Both the position numbers and the translations under genes were made by a program. The notes below the pieces were generated by a model that was not told the origin of the DNA, did not search any database, and saw nothing but the letters and a program-made list of their open reading frames with translations. A stretch of DNA of 64,000 nucleotides from Rhynochetos jubatus (Eukaryota; Chordata; Aves; Eurypygiformes; Rhynochetidae). Positions within the stretch are counted from its first letter, which is position 1; each line of letters starts with the position of its first letter. The DNA is taken from the NCBI GenBank assembly GCA_027574665.1, contig CM050690.1, positions 73,141,433-73,205,432 of the forward strand, in the 5' to 3' direction. Shown here in pieces: positions 36,104 through 48,500 of this stretch.

Positions 36104-39100
36104 TTACTTGAAATTCCCGTAGGTTTCAAATGAGTTCAAGTAGCTGAGGGCTAGTTCGTAGCAGAGCCCATACTGTTCCTGAGGGCAGAAGGATGCATGT
36201 GAGAACCTGGTACAGCTGCAGTGGAAGGCCAGCCTTGGTGGCCAGCAGCTTCCTAAGCAAGCCAGAGATAGGCATGTCACAGTCTCCTCCTCACAGGCAT
36301 GTGCTCCAGTAGCTGAGAGTTGGGTTACCAATGCTAGAGCCAGCTGGTCTCAGAAGAAGAGCCAGCATCCATGGCATGAAGCATCTGCTGCTCACTCCCA
36401 TCCAGGGTGCTCACCCTATGGTGGCCTCTAGCACTCAAATCAGGTGGTGAGGTGGGTGCAGGACAGGCACCTGAGAAGCCACCGGTGCAGCCCCCTGCTG
36501 AGCAGGCTGGGTGGACAAGAAAGGGGCACACAGGATGCTTGGGTGCCCACCCTGTCCTGCAGAACTGTCCCCTGGGGGAGTGGGTATGTCCCAGCAGTGG
36601 AAAACAAGGTTTTCAGAGGTCTCATCTGCCCCTGCTGCCCCACAATATCTGAGCACCTAGCTGCTAAGGCAGCTGCTGGGACCATCCAGGCTATGGCTCT
36701 TCCTCCAGTGTTGCCATCCTGGCTGGGTTTGAAGTCAACACCTACCACATCCTTAATCATCTGTCTCCGCTGCCTCTTCATCATCCTCACAGCCTGGGAT
36801 ACATCCACCAGCCCCTCGCTTTGGATCTGCTCACACAGGAAACTAGCAGCACAGAAGATTCCGCTCCGGCTGGCACCATCCCTGTGGAGCAGAGCAAGGG
36901 GGGAGTCACTTGCCCTGGGATCACCTGGCAGTGCTGAGCCTCAGAGGTGTCCCACTAGCCATGCAGGCTCTCAGGATGGTCGTGCCTAGAGATTCTGCAC
37001 CCAGCCAGCCTCCACAGAACACAGCTGAAATTGTATGTCCACCCTTCACCTGAGCTGAGGACGCTGCTGTGACCCAAGTTCACTGATGCAGCCTGGGCTG
37101 AGCCAGCTCTGTGCCAGGGCCGCTCCTCCGACAGACATCACTCACCAGCACGTGATGAGGATGTGTCCGTCTTGGGTCTGCCGATGGTGCGTCTCCACCT
37201 TCCCTAGCAGGCTGATGATGGTAGCAGGGTGTGGGGGAAGACGCTGCTGCATGGGCCAGTCCTTCAGTTGCCAGAACTGGACTTCCAGTGCAGACTTCTT
37301 GGGCTTGAAGGGAAGAAAGTCAGTGGGTTGGGCAGAGAAGAAACACATTGTCTTCATGGAGGGAAGGGAGGGACAGCATGTGTGAGTCCTGGCTCAGCTG
37401 TGCACACTGGATCAAGGGAGCAACTCCACAGTGGGATGGCCCACTCCCAGATGCTACCCTTCTCCTTTGAGTGCTCTGAGACTGGCCGACAGACAGAGCA
37501 CATGGTAAAAGCTGACCATTAGGTGCAGCTCAGCCTAATGCTAGTCCAGCACCCAGCTACCCATAATAGCTGTCCCCATCCACAAACCACCACTGAGATG
37601 CACAGCCTCTACCCATGGCTGCTGTCCTCCAGGTTGGAGAGGTACCTTTTCCTGCAGCCTCACACGCCTGAGACCAACCACTGTCCCAAGACAGAAGGCC
37701 CGGCTCTGGCCAGGGCCCTTCCAGGACCCCATCAGACCGCTGTGGCCTCTGCCACCCCTAACCATCACTTGGATGGCAAATCAGAGCCTGCTGATGCTGA
37801 AGCCTGGCTGCTCCTCCCAGGTCTTGCAGAGGCTGTTTTCAAAGGACTTTGCCATCTCTGTGCAAAGGGCCCACCTGCTGCTTGTTGGTGAGGGCAAGCG
37901 TCCAGGCTGTGAAGCCAGCTCCGGGCTCCTCTGAGATCAGTTGGACATGGAAACGGCCATAGGCAGCTTTGCCCTGGGTGGGCCAGAACTCCACGTATGT
38001 CTGGGGGATGAGACATGGCGTGATCATACACAACCCCGACCTGCAAGCTTGGCAGAGCTCAGCACCTCGCACGGGTGGGCTCATACCAGCCCCTCGCCCC
38101 TAAGCCACCCCCAGGTGTGCACGTGGGTGCTCTGCCTGCCATTTGCTGCGGAGCAGCCCCTGGTGCTGCAGGCAGAAAAAAATCCAGCAGAGAGGACACC
38201 TGGGCAGGGGGTAAGCCAAGCCCAAGTGATGCTCCAGCGCTGTAGGCTGGGGACACCCCACCACCGTAGTGCCACGGTGCTGGGACTGTCCTCATGGCTC
38301 TCCTGGGGGGAGCCCATGAGACCTGCATGGGGGCAAAGGCAGAAAGCACCCTGCCCTGCCCCATAGGGAGCCAGGAGAGGGGAGGGCTGCGTGTGGGCTG
38401 CTGACCTTGTCCAGCTCCTGGAGCTGATTCAGGACAACCACCGATGTGCAGGTGTAATCCCAGATCAGAGCCCAGAAATCCACCAGTGTGGTGGAGAGAG
38501 GCATCTGGGTGATGATGAGTCCGTTCTCCTTTGTGTATGTCTGCAAAACACACAGGGGTGCTGGGGGAAGAGGCCACGCAATTGGAGACACCCTCGGAGA
38601 GCAGGAACACCTCTCCACCTCCCTCCCGCCAGGGCTCTGCAGGCCTAGGGGCAGAGCCCGAGGAGACGCAGGGCACCTCAGCCCTGCCCAGAGCAGGCTT
38701 GCACCCTGCCGCTCCCCAGCTCATCACACCCGGGCTCTGCTCCCAGCAGGCAAAAGCTGTGCTGCCTGTGCAGGCAGGGCTTAGGCTGATCACGGGGGCC
38801 ATCTCCTGGCAGCAGGGCCCCAGACTCTGGGAAGCAGTCACCGTGGAGAAGTCCCAGGGCTGGGAGACCTCAAACCAGGGTGGCATGATGTACCCCTGCC
38901 TCGAGCAGTGGTGGCCGGGGGTGGGGTGGGGGCTGTCACCGGTAGTCCTGCTGGGGCTGGAGCCTTACGCTGGCAAACACAGCGTTGATGTAACCTGGTG
39001 AGCAGTCTGCATTCAGCACAGACATCAGGACGGGCCGGAAGAAATCCGCTGCGGAGGCAAGGAGGAGTGGGAAATGATGAGCCATCGTCTCCCTGCACAG

Positions 39101-39516
39101 GCATGGGGCTTTCTCTGCAAGTGGTGGGGTCCCTGTGGCACAGGCTGGAGAGACTTGGATGAACAGGCACCACCAACCCCATGTGTCCTCCTCTGGGTTG
39201 GATTAGACCCAGGGACGCTTGTATCCCAGGTGTACCCCATGAATGCTTGCCTGCAGCAACCCCAGAATGAAGCAGGGATGGTGGACCATGATTGGACTTT
39301 GGGCAGAACCTCCCAGCGTGGTGCTGGGAGGGAAGCAGCAGGGCAGCATCAACCCTCCTGCTGCTGTCAGGCTCTGAGTCGCAGAGTAAGGGGCTGCTCA
39401 GCCCTGCCAGCGGTACCTGGCAGGATCTCTGGCTTGCGGTTCTTGGGCTGGTTGCTGGGTTTCTCTGCTTCTCTGCATGGCAGGAGTTGGAACAACTCAG
39501 TAAACTTCTGCAGAGC
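36104..39516 (-). other. Gene C PTP domain D2 (probably impaired)
   Basis: The fold landmarks are present but changed: KNRK for KNRY, WPM for WPD (Met ~1396) and TCWDGASRSG for HCxxGxxRSG. The Cys (~1430) and Arg (~1436) are kept; His is Thr. Loss of the WPD aspartate is common in D2 domains of receptor PTPs and usually leaves little activity. The chain ends [20 protein letters not shown], then GNFK and TAA at 36106-36104. Confidence 0.85.
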
Positions 39517-42500
39517 CTGTAGGGATGATTCAGACAGGCAAGTCCTGCCTGTCAGTGCCTCCCTTTCTTCATCCACCCCACAGAAACACTGTCCCATCTC
39601 CATCCCCCAGCTGGGCAGGGGAGAAGCAGGGGGACGTCACCACAGACCAGCCCCTGCACCACCTGACCCAGTGCACCAGATCCCAGGAGTACCTTGAACT
39701 CCTTCTCTAGGACATTGTTGTGCCTTGAGGTCTCAGCTTCCCGAAGGTAGTGGATGTGACTGGCAATGCTCTCCACTGGAACCCCGGTGTTGCCGCAGAG
39801 CAAGCCTTCGAGCAGCACCTCGTACAGGAAAGTGTACTGCTCCTGCATGAAGACATGGGTCAGCTGCACAGGCTGGAGCAGCTCCACGAGGAGCATGGGG
39901 ACTCCAGACCACCAGCTCACTGGCATCAACCTGTGCCAGGAATCAGCCAGGTCTGTCTTTCACCTTCCTGCTGTGGGGCCCTGAGGCCAGATGCCTCTCG
40001 GTGAGGCAGCCCTGCTCTGAGAAACAGCCAGCAACTGCAACAACCCAGACCGGACCATCTTTCTGTGGTTTAATGCTCCCTCTCAAACCAGACCCCTGCT
40101 CTGGGGAAGGTAATACAGAAAACCAGTGCACTAGTTAGTCCTTCTACAAGCAGCTGGATGGTCCTGCCCAACCTAATTTCCTCCAAAGCATCCCAGCACT
40201 GTGCAGACCATGGGGATGTTGTCCCTAGGCCAGCACACAGCTGCCCAGAAGATGCCATGAGGGCAGACAGCCTGAAAGCCTGAAGGGCATGTGGATTTTT
40301 ATTCATGCTCCTTGCCTACAAGACAGCCCTTCTATAGCAGGATGACTAGTGCCTATGAATGCTGCTGGCACCTCAGAGGGTCTCAGGGGAATCGCAGAAT
40401 GGTTTAGGTTGGAAGGGACCTTAAAGGCCATCCAGTTCCAACCCCCTTGCCATGGGCAGGGACACCTTCCACTAGACCAGGCTGCTCAAAGCCTATTCCA
40501 GCCTATGGATCCAGGTTTGGAGATGGCATTGAAAACAGAAACCTGCAGTCTCCATCACCTGGCAGCTCCAGTCCCTGTGGCTAGACCATGAAGGGCATGG
40601 CCAGCGTGGCTTTGCTACATCCCTTGGAAGGGAGGGAAGCAGACCTGAAGCCTGACAGTGTGCAGGGACCAGGTAACTCTCCTCACCTTGGTCTGCACCA
40701 TGCTGACCCGCTGCTCCCGCAGCCTCTGCACGCAGTGAAACACAGCCACCTTCCCCTCGGCCTTCGCCATCTTCAGGAGGAAGTCAAGGGCAATGAAGGT
40801 ACCTGTGCGACCGACCCCTGCGCTGAGGGGACAGAAAACTGAGGGTCAGTGCTGCCCCAGCCAGCCTTGCCCCAGCGACCAAGTGCTCCTAGCCCAGTAC
40901 CTGCAGTGCACCAGCACCGGTCCAGCAGCCGCTTCCATCCCCCGTTTGTTCACCACCTCCACTAAGCACAGGAGCTGGGCAGGGTTTCTGGGGACCCCGT
41001 GGTCTGGCCACAGCAGGTATTGAAACTGCTCCACCACTCTTGGGAGAGCACAGCCTGCCTGCAAAGAGGGACACATGGCTGGGAGCAAGGAGCAGGAACC
41101 AACGTGGAAACTGACGAGAAGTAATTGCACGACAGCAGGTAGGGAGCAGTGGAGAAAACCACTTCAGGGGAGCACCAGCACACAGTGTTCCCCACCACTG
41201 CTCCACTATAGCTCATCAGACAGCAAAGGGCAAATTCAAGCAGCACACAGCCACACAATTCACTTTGTTCTCTGCTTCCCTATGCTGCCATCAGTGAACT
41301 CAGAGCAGTAAATGCAGCTTGTGTCCCAGAGGAAAATAACCCCCAAAATCACAAAATCACAGTGTAGAGTGCTTCTGTAGTCATCAAAAAGCCCTGGCTT
41401 TCCCAAATAAGGCTTTTCTTAAGGCTGGTGCTGCACTGATGTGAATGTAGTCACTTTTGTTACCAGCCCATCATGTGTTTTTCCCTAAACATCACATGCA
41501 CTTGGCCTGAACTAATGAACTGCTATGTCCCACCATCAGGTGCTCTTGGAGCTTGACTTTTCAGCTAGACTTCATTGTGGGCATGACAAGAAAAGACAAG
41601 AATATGCATAACTGCAATTTCTGTATATTGTACTTATTTCTCCTCTTTGCAGCTCCTTCAGTTCCTGTTTATTATCTGAGAAAAAACTTCAGCAGAAGTA
41701 CCCGTCTTGAGAAATGTCATCAAGTTGTCTTAAACCATGAACTATCTGTTCAGGTTTAGGAGCTGTAAATGACCACAAACCTTCAATGTGGACTCTGCAG
41801 ATTGGCCCAGGTGACAGTCAGGCACTGGTCCCATCATTCTGGATGTACAGATATGCTATTTTATACCTTTCAACAGCTTTTTTACCCTTCATGATCACCT
41901 CTTCCAAGCCCTCAAGGACATGCTGTTTGCCCATGTACACCATCAGCCCAGACTCCGCTGGGGTGACCACTGGAGCTGACCAAACCCTTTGCCTGGCACA
42001 GAAATGTGGGGCCAATGCCCTGGCATGGCATCCAGTGATCACAACTCTGACCTGCTACTGATGGAGACCGCACGGGTCTCCCCACGGTGTCTATTGGCCA
42101 GCAGATCCCCTTAGCTGCTGAAACCTGAAAGCATCTCGCAACCCCATCTCAGGTACACTCCAGGCTCACCTTTTTCAGGCAGAAGATGCGAGTGACAAGG
42201 CCCGTGGTGGTTCTGGTGTTGTTGAGTGTCACAGTGAAGTCCCCGTAGACCTGCTCCTGCTCTGGCCAATACTGCTCACACTTGGTCTGTCAACAGCAGC
42301 AAGAGCGCTAAGCACAAACAAACTCATGAGGGGAGCGTTGCAAGCCAGCTGTGGTGTGGACCTGCTCCCTGCCCTCACTGGCAGGTGCACCGGGAGCAAA
42401 CCAAAGCCAAGCAGGCAAGGAAGCTTGAGCTCTGGGGCATCCCAGGCTGAGCACAGGCTGAGAAGGTTTCTCTACCTTGTTCTGCTCCACTAAACCTGTC

Positions 42501-45500
42501 AGCATTACAATGACCGAGGTCTTCTCCTGCCAGACCATCTGCCAGAAATCCACCACCGTCTCAGGCAAGGGACCTTGAGGAGAAAAGGTAGAGCCCTGTG
42601 CCAGTGCCCAAGCCATGGGGGCTTTGGCTGCTGTACCAGTTCCCCCTTCCTCAAAGCCTAAACTGCTCCTGTGCACGTCAGACACTCACAAGCTACAAGT
42701 AGCCATGGGCTTCCTTCTGCCCTGGGCCTAACACCACGCAGCCTGGGCACAGCAGCACCTGGCAGGGTGCACTGGGCACCTGGGCTTCATCAGCCATGTT
42801 AGAAACTGGGACAAGGAAGGCAGAGTGCATGTGAACCTCAGGTACATCAGGGATCCACTGCTGCTTCACAGGCTTCCCCATCCAGGCCCTCAAGATGACC
42901 ATGAGGTGCTCTCACATTTAGGGTCCTATCTCCTGAGGCATTCAGAATGAGAGCTCCGTGAACGAGTGCAGCTTTGCAAGGAGCCAGAGACCTCCTCACT
43001 GCACATGGGCAGAGAAGAATAACCCATCCCAGCTTTGCACCAGAAGGAGCCTGTCTCAGAGCGTGCTGGGTATAGACATGTCAGGTGTGTCATGTCCCTG
43101 TCATGCCAGCCACCAAAGGGAACAAACAGGACAATGTCCTCAGGCTGAGCAGTGCAGGTACCAGCTCGAGCTAGCCACTGCCAAACTGCCAGTGGGGCCT
43201 TCCATGCCCTGCAGCAGCCGTAACCACCATCCAGGACAGAGGCCAAGGGGATACAGGTCCTTGGACGGAGCCATTAAGAGCTCTCAAGATGCTGTCCCAA
43301 TTCCTCCCTCCCCAAAGTGCACAGGGCAGCAACCAGCATCTCCTGAGCATGAGTGCTGGGAGCACCCACCTTGAGCTGCAATGAAGAAGTGTGGACTCTG
43401 GTAGCTCTGTGGGGGAGAAGTTCAAACAGCTCCAATCACAAGGGTTAAACGTGTAACAGGGAATGAAATAAAGGACCCATCCCCACAGGCACCAGAGACC
43501 AGAGGCCCTGGCACAGCACGTCCCACCGCATGACTCCAGACCAGCACGGAGAGCGGTTACCCAGGGGCTGTACCTCGGCTCCCATCCCCTCGCACAGGTC
43601 CCTTTTTGTTAATGAGAGCTGCACGCCAACCCAGAGTTCTTGGAGCAGCTCAGGAAGGGAAGTGATATCCCAAGATCTGCCAGCACATGAGGGCAGCAAG
43701 TGCCAGACCTTGGGGCCAGCCATGCGAGCGGGACTGTCCTCACCCAGCACAGCCAAGCACCTCTCCTGCCCTGCCCAGGCACCTCTACCCTGCCCAAGGC
43801 AGCAATTCCTCACTACCCACATCCACGTAGCTGGCGTTGATGTAGCCGTTCCCCGTGTCAGAGGGCTGCAGCACCACACGGCAGTGATCATCTGAAAGAG
43901 AAGGGCGGTTGGAGTTGGTGGACCATCTCTTTGAGGCAGCAACAACGCGACTGTTTAAGGAGGGGGATGTAATTTAGGAAAGTCTGGGTCCATCTGCTCC
44001 CTCCTCAGCAGCATCCCAGGCGTCAGGACATGTTCAGGGGTAGAGAACAGCTAATGACATGAAAGGTGACACGGCACAGCAGGAAATACAATGTGTTTTG
44101 GGGCAAGACTGTTAATGCAATGGCCAAATATCCACACCATTCGTGGCCCAGAGTTCTGATAGAAATTGGGTCACTCCCACCGCTTTCCCACAAATAGCCA
44201 CATCTGGATGGGATACAGCAGCATCCAGGAAGGACTAGTTCAGCAACGATTAGCAGCAGGAACACAGTGATGAATGTTTAAGCTGTCAGGGAGAGTAGAA
44301 GAGCAGAACAAAGATTCTCCAACTGGATATAAAATGATTTTGGAAAATTCCTCGGGGTTTCAGTGACCGCAGAAGATGAGACCAGTGGCTCAGCATGGCT
44401 GAAGAGCTGGAGGGGCACACCAGCCCAGCACCCTGTAATGTCCAACCACCTCCAGGTATCTGTGCCAAGCCCTCCAGAGCTCTGCTTACATGGGATGATG
44501 CTCTTGTAGCGGTTCTTGCTCTGATTACACAGCTCCTTCCCGGCATTGCAGGGATATAACAAGGTGGAGGACAGTTGCTGCAGAGAAGGAAGACAAGCCC
44601 ACTTTGCATTGGCACATGTTCTGGGGCTGGCCAAGGTCAACTACCTCCCACACCCAAGGAAAGGGTGAGGGCTGGGTGCTGCCAGGTGGGAAGGAGCTAA
44701 ACCAGACCTGATACTCTCTCAGACGCCCAGCGCTGTGCCTGTCGACAGATTCATCCTCTGTCTGCTCTGCCTCTATTTCTGCCCTCTTAAACCTCTTCAC
44801 AGCCTCCAGCAGTTCCTCCACTGGGATCTGGGTGTTCAACTTGCACACACCTATGGAGACACCAGGCCAGGAGTTCAGTATTTACCTGATGGCTGGCCCT
44901 GGAGCTCTGCAGCTGGGACTGAGCTGGCACCGTGGTGGCCAAACCCTAGATTGTCCCTCCCCACGCAGGTCCCTTTCTCCCGGGAGGTGTCCCTTTCCCC
45001 ACGCCAGCCAGCTCTGATCCCCTTGTTCCTGTAAGGACCTTACAGACCCTGTAAGCACCCTGTCCAGACAAGGCATGCAGGCCTTCTGCTCATACTGCAC
45101 CTCTTTGACATCCTTGTAAGGGGATAGTACTGCTGCTCTCCGAGGTTTTTGAACGGTTGTACTTTCTCCTGCAAAACAACAAGTCAGGCCCATAGCCCAG
45201 CAGAAGAGAGGCAGAGGAGAGGCTGTTGTTCATGTAACAGCCCTGTCCCTGCTTTGTGTCAGGGTGCACTTGGGCACTACCTGTCCCTTCAAGGTGCTGG
45301 ATGCCTCACAGGGTGCTTGAAAAGTGAGGCACATACTGACCTGAAGAGCACGAAGAGCAGCAAAATCCCCAGTGCCAGGAGTGCCACGACCAGCGCTACC
45401 ACCATAACCATGTGCATCCGGCTCATCAAAGGCACCAGCTCCTGCCCTGCAGCTGGCACAGCCCAGTCTCAGGCTCCCGCTCAGCCTGAGCCAGGCAGTG

Positions 45501-48500
45501 GGAGATGTCACAGTGGCAGGGGGTGAAAAGCAGCGTCCCTCATCTCCCACCACAGGCTTTGTATTGGAGAATAGCTGGTAGGTGTTCCCATGGTGTGATA
45601 CTCATCGGTGTGGACCCTTACACCCTGGCTGCTTCAGGCACAGCCAGAGCTTCGTGAGGCGTCTGCATTTCTGGGGGTGCACATGCCCCAGGGAGCACTG
45701 GCACTAACATGCAGTACACGATGACGGCAAGGATGGTGCACAGTGTCCAGCTGCCATCGTTACCACAGCTGTACAAGTGGCCCAAGGTTGCCCAAAGCCC
45801 ATCTACCAGAGCTAGCCTCAAGATCCAGACAACTTCTACAAAGATGGAATTAGGACAAAGAGACCCCTCCACGCCTGTCCTCAGCCAGCTCCCCTCCACG
45901 GGAAGCAGCCAGGCTGGGAAAAGGGAACATGTGGGAGAGACCCTGGGGCACAGGGAGTGAGAAGCCCACTTACCAAAAGAGAAGCTGTAGCACACGCAGG
46001 TGAACTTCTCTGCCTGTCCAAGGAGAGGGAGGGAGAACTCAGGCCACTCCTGCCCCACTGCCCATCCTGGGGGCAAAGGCCTCCCAGCCATGGCCACTGA
46101 ACGCCCCGGCTGTGGCCAGGGAGCCCGGGACACGAGTGGCACTGATGCTCCCCGCCGAGGGGCCCATCCCAGCTGGCAGTGTCCCCGGGGAGCAGGAGCC
46201 CCCTGCGGCGGGTACCTGCTGCAAGTACCTGCTGCGAGTGGCGGACGAGGCGGAGAAGGGCCGTGTAGTCTGAGCCCGGCTGCAGGGCAGCGTTGTGGTA
46301 GTCCTGCCCGCGGGCCCCATCGCCCAGCACGAAGGCCGTGGAGTTGGTGAGGTTGAGCACGGCGGCCATGTAGATGTGGGGCTGCCAGCTGGCGTTGTTG
46401 GGCCCTGGCTCTCCCACGCAGGCGCCTTCCACCACCGTGCTGTTGTGTGTGGTGGCCACGACGAGCTGGTGCTCCCTGCAAGGCAGAGCGGTGAGAGGGC
46501 CAGGGCAGACGGGGACAGGCACAGGGGGATGAGGCTGCCGCGGGCACACGCTGCCGGTGGGGAAACCTGCCCGGGGCTGCTGAGAGCGGAGCTGCAGGCG
46601 GCTGCGCTCACCTCGCCGCCTCAGCGGGATGGGCAATGGGGTGGAGGGGAAGCACGGCCGTCCCTTGGGATGGGGAGATGTCACGGACACTGCGGCAGTG
46701 GATATCTGGAGAATGTGCAGTGTCTGGAGGAGAAGAGCCGGGGATGAGCACCAGCGGGCACAGCGCAGGGGCTGTGCAGGGAGCAGGGGCAGCCCCGGGC
46801 AATGCAGGTGGCAGAGCCCAGCTCCTCAGGGACCAGGACCCTCCAAGCTGGCCAGAGGCCACAGGGCCAGGGTCGCAGAGCTGCCTCGGCCAGGGCGCAG
46901 GCTGTGGCCACCCCGAAGAGACCGGGACGCGGCGAACCTTACCCGAGCTGTTGGTCTGAAGCTCCTGCAGCAGCGCAGCCCCGGCTCCGGCGGCTGTGAG
47001 TCCCTGCACTGTCACCACACAGCTGCTGCCAGGGCTGTGCTCCGGCAGCCGGTGCTGAGTGATGGAGCCGTTCAGCCGCAGGCGCTCCACCTCCAGGAAG
47101 CTGCGGTCCTGCGAGCTCCTGGCCGTGATGTTCAGCTGGGTACAGCAGACAGAGCTGGAGGCAGCGGCTCCAACCCCCCCTCAGAACCTACCCAGGGCAC
47201 AGCGAGACAGAGCGAATGCCCCTGCCAGCCTGCCCTTCCCTGCCCCTGTCCCAGCCCTGGAAGGCTCCCACAGAGGGACCAGCAGAAGCCTGGGCCCCAC
47301 ACGTGGATCTCGAAGCAGACAAGAGGAGCGGAGGAGGAATTTGGACTCGAGATGTCAAAGTGGCCGCCTTTGTGAGCAAAGGACCAGGCCTGAGTGTGCA
47401 GCTGAGGGTACGAGGGAGGCTGTTCATCAGCAGAGGTGTGTGTACGTGTAACAAGCCACCGGTCTGGCACTGCAACATGGCAGACTCTCTGGAGACATCC
47501 CCTACAAGAGCAGCCCTGAACTTCTCTTTCCCTCCGCAGGTCATCACAGCTTTCCCTTCCCCGCTCTCCCCAGGCTGCCTGCAGAGCCCCTTGCAGAGAG
47601 GAGCCTGACAAGGTGAGGGGCACCATGGGGAGTCCTTGATTCCCAGGTACCTGGTATCCGAGGATCTCCCCTTTGCAGGAGGGCAACGCGTTCCACCTGA
47701 GGGACCCCGTGCTGGCATCCAGCCACAGCTTCTCTGGTTTGTCCGGCACTGGAAGCACAGGATGAGGGTGTCACCCATGGGGCTGGTGAGGAGGGATTGA
47801 GGCCAGAGCAGGGCACAGACAGCACCTGGCCCAGGGCACAGGCTGTAAAGGGACCCACCACCCACAGTTTGTCTCCCACAGAGGCTGCGTGTGCTGCACC
47901 AGCAGCAGCAATGGTGTGGTAAGGAGGGGGAGAGTGAGGAGGGGATGTGCTGTGCCCAGGGCCCTGCACAGCCCTTTCCCCACAGCATCAAACCAGCCTG
48001 GATCCTGGGACCATCACTGCAGGCAGTGGATGATGAGGCTGGGCTGCTGCGTGAGGGGACATTTCTCCACCTCTCCTAGCCGTGACACAGTCCAGGACTG
48101 TCCCTTCTGTCCTACAGTCGTGCGCACATACCTGTTTCCTTTGTCCTGACCAACCATGAGAAAAGGATCGTGCTGGGGGGCAGGGAGATGGTGACACTGT
48201 AGACAGTGAAGGGCTGCAGGGGGGGGCAGGTGAAGGTTCCCTCCTGGCCATGTAGCATCTCCTCTCCCTTCACCTCCTCAGCCTCACAGGGAGGGGAGGA
48301 AGGCTCTGCCAGCCGGCACCTGGCCCACATGTGCTGGCAGGCGTCAGGGAGCCTGCAGGTCCAGTTCAGTTTGATGCTAGTGCTGGAAATCTCCAAGGTG
48401 CCGGGGACAACCTGGAAGACCTCTGTGAAGGAAACATTGGAAGAGGGTCACCTCCTTCCCTTCCCCTCCCGGCCTTGCAAGGGTGCTGGGATCAGACAGC

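Noticed and set aside
40291-40300. Minus-strand AATAAA in a gene C intron as a premature polyadenylation site
   Set aside because: A single hexamer in a long intron is expected by chance; no supporting downstream element was recognised.
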